Shown in pieces: positions 1 to 6,330 of a DNA stretch of 8,879 bases. Position 1 is the first letter of the stretch; each line of letters begins with the position of its first letter. The notes beneath the pieces are model-generated. The model was given only the letters and a program-made list of their open reading frames with translations. It had not been told where the DNA came from and did not search any database. Source of the stretch: Geomobilibacter sp964431365 (GTDB lineage: Bacteria > Desulfobacterota > Desulfuromonadia > Geobacterales > DSM-12255); assembly GCA_964431365.1 (NCBI GenBank), contig CAYSJJ010000107.1, positions 1 to 8,879 of the forward strand, in the 5' to 3' direction. Made by a program: the position numbers and the translations under genes.

Positions 1-1886
1 TCGCGGAACAGGAGGGCCCCGAAGATGGCGGCGAGCAGGCCGAGCGGTACGGAGACGATGCCCGGGTTCTTGAGCGGGAAGATGGGGGCCTTGAGGCCGA
101 CCATGGAGGTGCCGCCGTCGTTCTTCCTGAAGTCGGTGCGCGCCTTGTCCAGGGCCTTCAGATCCTTGTCGGCCAGGACCGCCCCTTCGGCCTGCTTCTT
201 CTCCAGGGTCGTAACGACCTTCTTGGCGTCATCGGCAATCTTCTGAGGATAGGTCATGACAGGGGAGATCATCACCAGGCCCAGGGCCGAGATGGTGCCG
301 ATGAGGAGGCCGCAGATCACGCCGGAGGTGTTGAAGCGCTTCCAGAACAGGGAGAGCATGACGCAGGGGAAGTTGCCGGATGCGGCCACGGCGAAGGCCA
401 GCGCCACCAGGGCGACGACGTTTTCCTTTTCCGCCGCCAGACCCATGATGATGGCGGAGATGCCGACGAAGAGCGAGGTGATGCGGGCCACCTTGACCTG
501 GGTCTGCTGGTCGGCCTTGCCGTCCTTGAAGATGTTCACGTAGACGTCATGGGCAATGGCTGCCGAGGCTGCCAGCACCAGGCCGGAGACCACCGCCAGG
601 ATGGTGGCGAAGGCGACCGCACAGATGAAGGCCAGGAAGAGGTCGCCGCCGATGGAGCCTGCGCCGCCGCCCAGCTTCTGGGCCAGCAGCAGGGTCGCCA
701 TGTTCCCCCCCTTGTCCACCGAGCTGATCAGCTGCGGGCTCAGGTAGAGCGCGGCGCCGAAGCCGATCAGGTTGATCAGGAAGAAGAAGGTGGAGTTGAT
801 GAACAGGGCGATGACGATGGACTTGCGTGCCTCCTTGGCGCTGGGAACGGTGAAGAAGCGCATCAGGATGTGGGGGAGGCCGGCGGCGCCCAGGGCCCAG
901 GCGATGCCGAGGGAGATCTGGTCCAGCGGATTCTTGAGGAACAGGCCCGGCTCCATGAAACGCTGGCCGTAGTCGAAGCCCGGCTTGGGGATGACGTCCT
1001 TCAGGACGTTCATCCGGACGTGATCCTGGATCAGCGGGTTGTTGACGATATCGGAGAAGAATTTGATCGGATTGAGCCCCGTCTTGAACATGACCAGGAA
1101 CGCCAGGAGGACGGTGCCGCTCATGAGCAGGCCGGCCTTGATGATCTGGACCCAGGTGGTGGCCTTCATGCCGCCGAAGACCACGTAGCCGACCATCAGG
1201 ACGCCGACGCCGATGACCGAGACGCGATAGGGGATGTCCAGCAGGACCTGCATCAGTTTGCCGGCACCGACCATCTGGGCGATCAGGTAGAAGAGCGACA
1301 CCGTTACCGTGGAGAGGGCGGCCACGGCGCGCACCGGTTTGGGGGAGGCGCGGAAGGAGAGGATGTCGCCCAGGGTGAACTTGCCCGCATTGCGGCAGGG
1401 CTCGGCAACCACCAGCAGGATGGCGATGAAGGAGAACATGGGGCCGACCGCGTACATGAAACCGTCAATGCCGTAGAGCGAAATCAGGCCCGACATCCCC
1501 AGGAACGAGGCGGCGGACATGTAGTCGCCGGCGATGGCCCAGCCGTTCTGCAGGCCGGTGATGCCGCCGCCGGCGGCATAGAAGTCGGCGGCGGTCGTGG
1601 TCCGTTTGGCGGCCCAGACGACCACCGAGAGGGTTATGCCGATGATGACCATGAACATGGTGATCGTGATGGCGCGGTTCGGCTTGACCTTGGTCTGCAG
1701 AGGGGCAGGGACGGCAGCCGGCTTGGCCGCCTCGCCAGCGGCCTTCACGGCTGGAGCCGCGGTTGTCGGTGCCGGTGCCGTCTCTGCCGCCGGTGACATG
1801 GTCGGCGTCTTTGCCGGCTCGGCGGCCAGGGCGGCGGTGCCCAGGAACAGGGTAAGCAGTGCTGTCGACAGAATCTTGGTAACCAT
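1..1886 (-). CDS. actP: ActP-like sodium/acetate symporter (SSF family), 3' end outside window
   Basis: Inner-membrane sodium:solute symporter, most likely importing acetate or a similar small monocarboxylate. The frame stays open from an ATG at 1886 to the window edge (628 residues, C-terminus missing). Residues 1-22 look like a signal peptide (basic start, Leu/Ala core, ALAA), followed by an Ala/Pro-rich linker to about residue 69. The first SSF helix begins near residue 71. Family-typical stretches follow: AGDYMSAASFLG, and GLPHILMRFFTV at 336-347, which is characteristic of the ActP branch. A charged segment of about 50 residues (547-595) lies between two late helices and makes the protein longer than E. 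coli ActP (549 aa). The start is fixed by AAGGAG whose first bases overlap the stop codon of the upstream DUF485 gene, the usual YjcH/ActP pairing. Substrate is inferred from family and partner; related monocarboxylates cannot be excluded. Geobacter species carry several paralogues. Confidence 0.92.
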   Translation of the reverse strand, partial: MVTKILSTALLTLFLGTAALAAEPAKTPTMSPAAETAPAPTTAAPAVKAAGEAAKPAAVPAPLQTKVKPNRAITITMFMVIIGITLSVVVWAAKRTTTAADFYAAGGGITGLQNGWAIAGDYMSAASFLGMSGLISLYGIDGFMYAVGPMFSFIAILLVVAEPCRNAGKFTLGDILSFRASPKPVRAVAALSTVTVSLFYLIAQMVGAGKLMQVLLDIPYRVSVIGVGVLMVGYVVFGGMKATTWVQIIKAGLLMSGTVLLAFLVMFKTGLNPIKFFSDIVNNPLIQDHVRMNVLKDVIPKPGFDYGQRFMEPGLFLKNPLDQISLGIAWALGAAGLPHILMRFFTVPSAKEARKSIVIALFINSTFFFLINLIGFGAALYLSPQLISSVDKGGNMATLLLAQKLGGGAGSIGGDLFLAFICAVAFATILAVVSGLVLAASAAIAHDVYVNIFKDGKADQQTQVKVARITSLFVGISAIIMGLAAEKENVVALVALAFAVAASGNFPCVMLSLFWKRFNTSGVICGLLIGTISALGLVMISPVMTYPQKIADDAKKVVTTLEKKQAEGAVLADKDLKALDKARTDFRKNDGGTSMVGLKAPIFPLKNPGIVSVPLGLLAAIFGALLFR

Positions 1887-1896
1887 GGGTCTCTCC

Positions 1897-2205
1897 TTAT
1901 CGCAGTTCGCTGACCAGTTCATCGGTCAAGCGGTCAAATTCGCTGTTGGCTACCTTGGTGTAGTAAATGGCCACAAAGAAGGCGACGACAAATTGCGACA
2001 GGATGAACAGGTAGCCCAGGTTTACCACGCCGATCAGCTTGACCTTGAAGAAGTCGGGGAAGTATCCCGACAGGATCGGCAATGAAAAGTAGTAGATCGA
2101 GGATGCGATCCACCAGCCGAAGAGAAATACCCGTTTTTTCCTCTTGAGCTCCAGATACTTGGGGTTTCTCGCTATTTCGCTCCAGTTGTAGGCTTGTGCT
2201 GACAT
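1897..2205 (-). CDS. DUF485 (YjcH-like) small membrane protein, partner of ActP
   Basis: A 102-residue protein with the DUF485 layout: a short N-terminus (NPKYLELKRKKRVF, about 14-27), a first hydrophobic segment at about 27-47, a loop, a second at about 57-82, and a conserved-looking tail YYTKVANSEFDRLTDEL (81-97). DUF485 proteins are regularly encoded just before acetate/monocarboxylate symporters and are thought to assist or be co-expressed with them; their biochemical role is not well defined. Ten bases separate its stop from the symporter ATG, and the symporter's Shine-Dalgarno overlaps the stop, which suggests translational coupling. Its own ATG at 2205 has a strong AAAGGAG upstream. 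It is the first gene of the operon after a long leader. Confidence 0.9.
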   Translation of the reverse strand: MSAQAYNWSEIARNPKYLELKRKKRVFLFGWWIASSIYYFSLPILSGYFPDFFKVKLIGVVNLGYLFILSQFVVAFFVAIYYTKVANSEFDRLTDELVSELR

Positions 2206-2236
2206 AAGACCCCTCTCCTTTCCCCTGATTGTTTTG

Positions 2237-2284
2237 AGCCGGCCCGACAGGATTTGCTGGCTGCACCTCTTCCTGCCGGGAGCT
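2237..2284 (-). promoter_or_regulatory. RNA hairpin just upstream of the DUF485 ribosome binding site
   Basis: In the minus-strand RNA, CCCGGCAGGA (2280 to 2271) pairs with UCCUGUCGGG (2252 to 2243): ten base pairs including one G-U, with an 18-nt loop. The stem extends by AGCU/GGCU (2284-2281 with 2240-2237) after a two-base bulge. No U-run follows, so it is not a terminator. It ends about 17 nt before the purine-rich CAGGGGAAAGGAGAGGGG that holds the Shine-Dalgarno. Likely effects are RNA stability or control of translation start; the effect itself is inferred. Confidence 0.5.
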
Positions 2285-2377
2285 GACGCCCGTGTCGCTT
2301 CATACCGTGGTAATGCCGAATTGCTTCCTCTTCTTGGATGTGTGCAAACTATTGTTTTAATTTGCTGGTGCTGTGGC

Positions 2378-2596
2378 TCACCGTGGTGGTGGCCTTCTAC
2401 AAAATCCTATGTCCAGTGGGTAATTGTAGTCGTTAACGTCGTAGAACCTCGGATCGTTGAAGACCCAAGAATATTGCAGTCGCTCCTGGTGCCCTGCCCA
2501 CGCGGGGAATGGCGGGTTGCGTGGGGTGGCGGACGAACCGCAATGCAGTGCCATGCAGTTAACGTTCAAGGGATATGTCGGCTTATTGCCTTTCAA
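2378..2596 (-). CDS. Possible short leader ORF (72 codons), unrecognised
   Basis: An open frame within the leader of the symporter operon. It begins with TTG at 2596, preceded very closely by AAAGGA (spacing only about 3-5 bases), and ends with TGA at 2378. It has no hydrophobic segment. The C-terminal half is rich in aromatic and Asp/Asn residues (for example SWVFNDPRFYDVNDY), which reads more like real protein than chance, while the N-terminal part and the last residues (RRPPPR) look less so. It could be a small leader protein, the remnant of a decayed gene with a frameshift near its end, or chance. I do not recognise the family. Confidence 0.25.
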   Translation of the reverse strand: MKGNKPTYPLNVNCMALHCGSSATPRNPPFPAWAGHQERLQYSWVFNDPRFYDVNDYNYPLDIGFCRRPPPR

Positions 2597-2670
2597 TGGT
2601 CCTTTATCAGCAGTTGAACAAAAATAGCGTGTTAAAACACAAAACCGTTGATTGGTGGTGCCTGGGTACT

Positions 2671-2701
2671 AGTATATATATCGCGCTTACGTGCATGTCA
2701 A
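2671..2701 (-). promoter_or_regulatory. Putative promoter of the DUF485-actP operon
   Basis: On the minus strand a perfect -35 TTGACA (2701-2696) is followed by an alternating TATATATACT tract. This offers -10 TATATA at 17-bp spacing (2678-2673) or TATACT at 19-bp spacing (2676-2671). A 19-bp spacer is the hallmark of promoters activated by MerR-family proteins, and a MerR-family gene is encoded divergently about 150 bp away. The spacer carries an imperfect dyad, ACATGCACGT. Regulation by that MerR protein is inference. Confidence 0.6.
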
Positions 2702-2748
2702 CATCAAATAAAACATTTTTATATTGAAATTGGATTTTGTGGGGATGG

Positions 2749-2792
2749 GTAATCGTTGATTACGCCCGTGGTTGCTAACCATGGAAATTTCC
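2749..2792. promoter_or_regulatory. Three closely spaced dyads between the divergent promoters
   Basis: Three inverted repeats sit back to back: GTAATC-GTT-GATTAC (2749-2763), TGGTT-GCT-AACCA (2769-2781) and the perfect palindrome GGAAATTTCC (2783-2792). The last abuts the -35 box of the merR promoter. They are well placed to be operators for autoregulation or for a second regulator. The three differ from each other in sequence, so they need not bind the same protein. Confidence 0.4.
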
Positions 2793-2820
2793 TTGACAAA
2801 ATTATTAGTTGCCATTAAAA
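2793..2820 (+). promoter_or_regulatory. Putative promoter of the MerR-family gene
   Basis: A perfect -35 TTGACA (2793-2798) is followed, after 16 bp, by a weaker AT-rich -10 TTAAAA (2815-2820). Transcription would start about 20 bases before the ATG at 2849. The ribosome binding site AAGGAAGGG (2838-2846) lies directly before the start codon. The -10 element is a poor match, so activity may depend on a regulator. Confidence 0.5.
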
Positions 2821-2848
2821 CAAGTCAGGCTTTTTAAAAGGAAGGGTT

Positions 2849-3253
2849 ATGACTGAAATTCAGGAAGATGAAGAAATCGTTTCCATCGGCGAGTTGGCGA
2901 AATCGCTCGACTTGACCACCCGCACGCTCCGGTACTGGGAAGAGGTGGGCATCATCGAGTCGGTCCAGCGGGCAGACGGCGCCGTACGCGGGTATACGCC
3001 CTATTTTGTCCGGCGGATCAAGTTCATCATGAAGCTCAAGGAGCTCGGCCTCACCATTCGCGAGATGCAGGATCTCTATGTCGCTTACGGAGAGGCAAAG
3101 CAGACCGAGAACATGATCCCGCGTCTGATCCAGATCCTGGACGACCACATCAACAAGGTCGACGAAAAAATGGCGAAGCTGGCCTCGCTACGGAAGGAAG
3201 TCGTCGATTACCGGCAGCGGATGGTGGAGAAATTCAGGGTGAGCAACGGATAA
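2849..3253 (+). CDS. MerR-family transcriptional regulator
   Basis: A 134-residue DNA-binding regulator. Residues 11-35 form the N-terminal MerR helix-turn-helix (IGELAKSLDLTTRTLRYWEE, then VGII). The wing region (VRGYTPYFVRRIKFIMKLKELGLTIREMQ) follows at about 46-74, and the C-terminal half (about 90-128) is a predicted long dimerisation helix. There are no cysteines anywhere, so it is not a thiol-dependent metal sensor or an Fe-S SoxR type. The C-terminal part is too short for a large drug-binding domain. The effector is therefore unknown; a small metabolite or acyl-CoA sensor is possible. The ATG at 2849 has a good ribosome binding site and starts before the HTH. It is transcribed divergently from the acetate symporter operon, which makes that operon a candidate target. 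It ends at a clear terminator. Confidence 0.9.
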   Translation: MTEIQEDEEIVSIGELAKSLDLTTRTLRYWEEVGIIESVQRADGAVRGYTPYFVRRIKFIMKLKELGLTIREMQDLYVAYGEAKQTENMIPRLIQILDDHINKVDEKMAKLASLRKEVVDYRQRMVEKFRVSNG

Positions 3254-3279
3254 TCCAGAGAACGCCAACGCTTGAACGA

Positions 3280-3320
3280 GAACAGGGCCGCTCCCGAGAG
3301 GGGGCGGCCCTGTTCTTTTT
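3280..3320 (+). terminator. Rho-independent terminator of the MerR gene
   Basis: A 16-bp GC-rich stem (3280-3295 with 3300-3315; one T-G pair) closes a GAGA tetraloop and is followed by TTTTT (3316-3320). On the opposite strand the stem is followed by no T-run, so it should mainly stop plus-strand transcripts before they enter the convergent peroxidase gene. Confidence 0.93.
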
Positions 3321-3347
3321 GCAGAGGGGCTACGGACAGTCAGCCGC

Positions 3348-4388
3348 TCACTTGATCATCGGCGTTGGGGTGCCGGCCCCATTGGGGGGGAGGATCGGAT
3401 ACTTGACGTTCGGCTGCTTGCCGGTCAGGCTCCCGAGGAAGGCCACGATCTTTTCGTTCTCGTCGGCGCTCAGGGTTTTCCCCAACTGGGCCGTTCCCAT
3501 GACCGCCACTGCCTCGCTCAGCTTCCAGGCCTTGCCCGAGTGGAAGTAGGGCGGGGTGAGGACGATGTTTCGCAGCGAGGGGGACTTGAACGAGAACTTT
3601 TCGTTTTCCGCCTTGGTCACCTTGAAGCGCCCCAGGTCGTCGGTCGGACGGAGGGAGGCATCAGGCGCGCTGACAACGCCGAAGGGGAAGTAGCCGGTCC
3701 CCCCCATGTTCACCCCGCCGTGGCACGTCGCACACCCTTTGTCCATGAAGAGCTTCAGCCCGTCCTGCTCCTTCATGCTCAGGGCCTTGCGGTCTCCCTT
3801 GAGGAATTTGTCGAAACGGGAATCCGGAGTGTTCAGGGTTGCCTCGAAGACCTCGATCGCCTTGGCCATGTTGTCGAACGTCACCGGGTCGGCCTGACCG
3901 GGGAAGGCCTTCTTGAACGCGGTTACGTACTCGGGGATGCTCTTCAGGGTCTTCACTACCTGCTCGGGCTTGTTGTTCATCTCCACCGAGGCCTGGACCG
4001 GGCCCTTGGCCTGGTCGGCCAGGTCCTTGGCCCGTCCGTCCCAGAACTGGGCGAGATTGTAGACAGAGTTCAGGACGGTCGGCGCATTGCGCGGCCCCTT
4101 CTGCCAGCCGTGGCCGATGGAGGTCTCCTGCAGGTCGACCCCGCCGAGGCCGACGTTGTGGCAGGTGTTGCAGCTGATCAGGTACGATGCGGAGAGGCGT
4201 GGCTCGAAAAAGAGCATCTTGCCCAACTCGACCTTTGCCGGGGTTGCTGGATTACCCTTCAAGGCCCTGGCTGCAGACGGGATGGGTTTGAACATGCTTT
4301 GCGCCTTTTTCAGGGTGTCGTCTTTTCCCCATGCCGGAGCGGTTGCAGCCAGTAGAAGAACGAGACTTCCAGCCACTGTTTTTTTCAT
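3348..4388 (-). CDS. Periplasmic di-heme cytochrome c peroxidase (CcpA/MacA type)
   Basis: Reduces hydrogen peroxide to water in the periplasm with electrons from c-type cytochromes. The 346-residue product starts with a signal peptide (1-21, ending APAWG). Two c-type heme sites are present: CNTCH at 73-77 and CATCH at 219-223. Other family landmarks are ETSIGHGWQKGPRNAPTVLN (88-107, with H93 a likely loop ligand), the FWDGRA stretch at 115-120, the PYFHSG motif near 280, and M297 in VMGTAQLG, the expected axial Met of the electron-transfer heme. Length is normal for the family. The ATG at 4388 is chosen because GGAGG stands 8-9 bases upstream and the signal peptide begins there; the open frame extends to 4688 but would run into modC and break the signal peptide. 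G. sulfurreducens has two such paralogues, CcpA and MacA; the sequence alone does not let me say which this matches. Confidence 0.93.
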   Translation of the reverse strand: MKKTVAGSLVLLLAATAPAWGKDDTLKKAQSMFKPIPSAARALKGNPATPAKVELGKMLFFEPRLSASYLISCNTCHNVGLGGVDLQETSIGHGWQKGPRNAPTVLNSVYNLAQFWDGRAKDLADQAKGPVQASVEMNNKPEQVVKTLKSIPEYVTAFKKAFPGQADPVTFDNMAKAIEVFEATLNTPDSRFDKFLKGDRKALSMKEQDGLKLFMDKGCATCHGGVNMGGTGYFPFGVVSAPDASLRPTDDLGRFKVTKAENEKFSFKSPSLRNIVLTPPYFHSGKAWKLSEAVAVMGTAQLGKTLSADENEKIVAFLGSLTGKQPNVKYPILPPNGAGTPTPMIK

Positions 4389-4456
4389 CTTCACTTCCTC
4401 CTTGTTCTCATGAACGTGTTTGTTTGACGACCTGGATGTCGTCCGTGCGATGAGGA

Positions 4457-4484
4457 AGTTTAGCACAGGCAGGCGGGGAGGCAA
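4457..4484 (-). promoter_or_regulatory. Putative promoter of the cytochrome c peroxidase gene
   Basis: On the minus strand, -35 TTGCCT (4484-4479), a 16-bp spacer and an extended -10 TGC-TAAACT (TAAACT at 4462-4457). The transcript would have a leader of about 60 nt before the ATG at 4388. This makes the peroxidase a separate unit from the mod operon, although read-through from modC is possible. Confidence 0.45.
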
Positions 4485-4534
4485 GGCGGGGGAGAGGAAA
4501 GCCGGCGAGAAAACGGGGCCTAGGGGCTCGAAAT

Positions 4535-4554
4535 CAGTGTAAGAAATTACACCG
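4535..4554 (-). promoter_or_regulatory. Palindrome downstream of modC: operator or weak terminator
   Basis: The core GTGTAA-GAAA-TTACAC (4537-4552) is a perfect 6-bp dyad with a 4-bp spacer. In minus-strand RNA it extends to an 8-bp stem with a UUUC loop, one G-U pair included, followed only by AUUUCG. That is a poor U-tract, so it is at best a weak mod-operon terminator. Its place about 50 bp upstream of the peroxidase -35 box also fits a transcription-factor site. I cannot assign a regulator. Confidence 0.4.
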
Positions 4555-4575
4555 GGCAGCTGGTTGGCCGAGAGG

Positions 4576-5631
4576 TCACCCGAGGCGGCGGAATGCAGAG
4601 GCCTTGATAGCCGCGTACAGCTCGCTGCCGGCCACGATGCCGAGCTCCGACGCTGCCTGGGCCACCACCTCAGCCACCAGCCGTTCACCGCCGCAGGCCA
4701 GCTCGATGCCGACCTTGTTGCCGGCCGGGAAGGTGTCGACTACCCTGCACTGCAGCAGGTTCCGGGCGCTGATCGCTTCGGGGTGCTTCTTGAAGAGGAT
4801 CATGTCCTTGGAAGAGAGTTCGAAGAGGGCCTCCGGCTGGTCGTTGCCGGCGGAGATGAAGAGCTCGCCGCTCCCCCACGGGTAGGCGAAGAGGCCGTCG
4901 AAGCGGCGGGGAGGTCCGAGCCGCAGGAGGTTGATGTAGCCGACCGGGCTCTCTCCCATGCGCGACCGGGCCAACTGCTCGGCCGAGCCCTGCTCGACGA
5001 TGCGGCCGCCGGCCACCACCAGCACCTGTTCGGCCATCAGGCGCATCTCCACCAGGGAGTGGGAGATGAAGAGGTACGGAATCCCGAACTGTTCGCTGAC
5101 GCCCTTCAGGTAGGGGATGATCTGGAAGCGCAGGGTGTCGTCCAGGGCCGAAAGTGGCTCGTCCATCAGTAGCAGGCGGGGATTGGCCAGTATGGCGCGT
5201 CCCAGGGCCACCCGCTGTTTTTCGCCGCCGGAGAGGTTGTTCACCCCCCGGGTCAGCAGCGGTCCGAGTCCGAGCACCTCGACCAGGGCGGCGAAGTCCA
5301 CGGTCCGCTCGCCCTTCGGGCAGCGTTTGAAGCCGTAGAGGAGGTTTCCCTTCACGCTCAGGTGCGGGAAGAGGCACGGGTTCTGGAAGACGATGGCGAT
5401 CCGGCGCCGTTCGGGCGGCAGGTTGATGCCGCGCCGGCTGCTGAAGAGGGAGACGCCGTCCAGGGAGATCTCCCCCTCGTCCGGCTGGCAGAGCCCGGCC
5501 AGCAGTCCGACCAGGGTCGACTTGCCGCCGCCGGACTGGCCGAAGAGCCCGACTCGTTCGCCGGTGACGGTGCAGTCGGCCTCCAGGTCGAAGGCGGCGA
5601 AACTCTTGCGTACGGAAAGGCTGATCTCCAC
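4576..5631 (-). CDS. modC: Molybdate ABC transporter ATP-binding protein ModC
   Basis: Cytoplasmic ATPase that powers molybdate import with ModB and ModA. The 351-residue protein has every ABC motif: Walker A GQSGGGKST (31-39), Q-loop VFQNP (Q83), signature LSGGE (133-137), Walker B LLLMDEP (153-159) and the switch His191. After the ATPase domain comes a C-terminal molybdate-binding (Mop/TOBE-like) domain at about 285-349, which separates ModC from other ABC ATPases and fits allosteric control by bound oxyanion. The start is GTG at 5631, one base after the modB stop, with GGGAGG upstream inside the end of modB. This implies translational coupling. It is last in the modABC operon. Confidence 0.95.
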   Translation of the reverse strand: MEISLSVRKSFAAFDLEADCTVTGERVGLFGQSGGGKSTLVGLLAGLCQPDEGEISLDGVSLFSSRRGINLPPERRRIAIVFQNPCLFPHLSVKGNLLYGFKRCPKGERTVDFAALVEVLGLGPLLTRGVNNLSGGEKQRVALGRAILANPRLLLMDEPLSALDDTLRFQIIPYLKGVSEQFGIPYLFISHSLVEMRLMAEQVLVVAGGRIVEQGSAEQLARSRMGESPVGYINLLRLGPPRRFDGLFAYPWGSGELFISAGNDQPEALFELSSKDMILFKKHPEAISARNLLQCRVVDTFPAGNKVGIELACGGERLVAEVVAQAASELGIVAGSELYAAIKASAFRRLG

Positions 5632-5632
5632 G

Positions 5633-6316
5633 TCACTCCCTCCCGGTCATCTTTCTGCCGATCGCCTCGTGCAGCGTGAGCACCACCAGCGACATGGCCA
5701 CCGATACCAGGCAGAGGGCCATGGCCATGTTCTCGCTGGAGGGGGAACTGGCGTAGTCGTAGATTGCCAGCGGGATGGTCTGGGTGACCCCCGGGATGTT
5801 GCCGGCAACGATGATGGTGGCGCCGAATTCTCCGAGGCTGCGGGCAAACATCAGGGACGATCCGGCGACGATCCCCCGGATCGAGAGGGGGAGGATGACG
5901 GTTAACAGGGTGTCGTGCCAGCGGGCGCCCAGGCTCCGCGACGCCTTTATCAGCTGCGGGTCGATCGACTCCATGCCGATCCGTATCGACCTGACCAGGA
6001 GCGGAAAACCGACCACCGCCGAAGCGATGACCGCCGCCTTCCAGGTGAAGATGATCCGGATGCCGGCCAGCTCCAGCAACGGTCCGAGCCACCCCTTCCT
6101 CCCCAGGGCGAGGAGCAGGAAGTAGCCGATGACCACCGGCGGCAGGGTCAGCGGCAGGTTGACGAAGACCTCCAGCAGCGCCTTCCCCCGGAAGCGCAGA
6201 AAGGTGATGCAGTAGGCGGCGATGAAGCCGAACGGCAGCGACATGGCCATGGCCGCCAGGGCTACCTTGGCCGAGAGCCGGATCGCGTCGAAATCTGCCG
6301 GAGAAAGGGAAAGCAT
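5633..6316 (-). CDS. modB: Molybdate ABC transporter permease ModB
   Basis: Inner-membrane channel subunit for molybdate. The 227-residue protein is strongly hydrophobic, with roughly five helices. It has the ModB-typical NLPLTLPPVVIGYFLL stretch (53-68). The EAA coupling loop that contacts ModC lies at about 124-144 (ASRSLGARWHDTLL) and is followed by FARSLGEFGATI. Length matches the ModB/CysT-like permease family. The ATG at 6316 has a modest GAGG-type ribosome binding site, and modC begins one base after its stop. It lies 209 bp after modA, an unusually wide gap filled by a foldback element (6331-6519), so modBC may be expressed at a different level from modA. Confidence 0.94.
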   Translation of the reverse strand: MLSLSPADFDAIRLSAKVALAAMAMSLPFGFIAAYCITFLRFRGKALLEVFVNLPLTLPPVVIGYFLLLALGRKGWLGPLLELAGIRIIFTWKAAVIASAVVGFPLLVRSIRIGMESIDPQLIKASRSLGARWHDTLLTVILPLSIRGIVAGSSLMFARSLGEFGATIIVAGNIPGVTQTIPLAIYDYASSPSSENMAMALCLVSVAMSLVVLTLHEAIGRKMTGRE

Positions 6317-6330
6317 CGGTTATCCTCTAT

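Larger units (their letters stand above)
2206..2670 (-). other. Long 5' leader of the DUF485-actP operon
   Basis: About 460 bases separate the likely transcription start (near 2664, from the promoter at 2671-2701) from the DUF485 start codon. The leader can form a 7-bp stem (2497-2503 with 2519-2525) and a strong hairpin at 2237-2284. It also has a possible leader ORF (2378-2596). I could not match it to a riboswitch class I know. A long leader before a substrate importer could carry post-transcriptional control, or it could be the relic of a lost gene. No tRNA or rRNA was recognised here. Confidence 0.45.

Noticed and set aside
549..1796. Long plus-strand open frame (415 codons) opposite the symporter gene
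   Set aside because: It is antisense to a clear ActP-like CDS. The translation is a low-complexity Gly/Asp/Glu/His/Gln-rich shadow typical of GC-rich coding DNA, with no family features.
2338..2436. A 32-codon plus-strand ORF with a hydrophobic stretch (LLVLWLTVVVAFYKIL)
   Set aside because: It looks like a single transmembrane helix but has no ribosome binding site or promoter and lies antisense to the symporter leader. Probably chance.
2234..2617. Plus-strand open frame of 127 codons in the intergenic region
   Set aside because: No ribosome binding site, and it is antisense to the leader with its stem-loops. The protein has no recognisable feature.
3540..4355. Plus-strand open frame (271 codons) opposite the cytochrome c peroxidase
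   Set aside because: Shadow of the di-heme peroxidase gene; Arg/Gly/Leu/Val-biased with no recognisable domain.
4389..4688. Upstream extension of the peroxidase frame
   Set aside because: It would overlap modC and bury the signal peptide. The ATG at 4388 has its own strong ribosome binding site.
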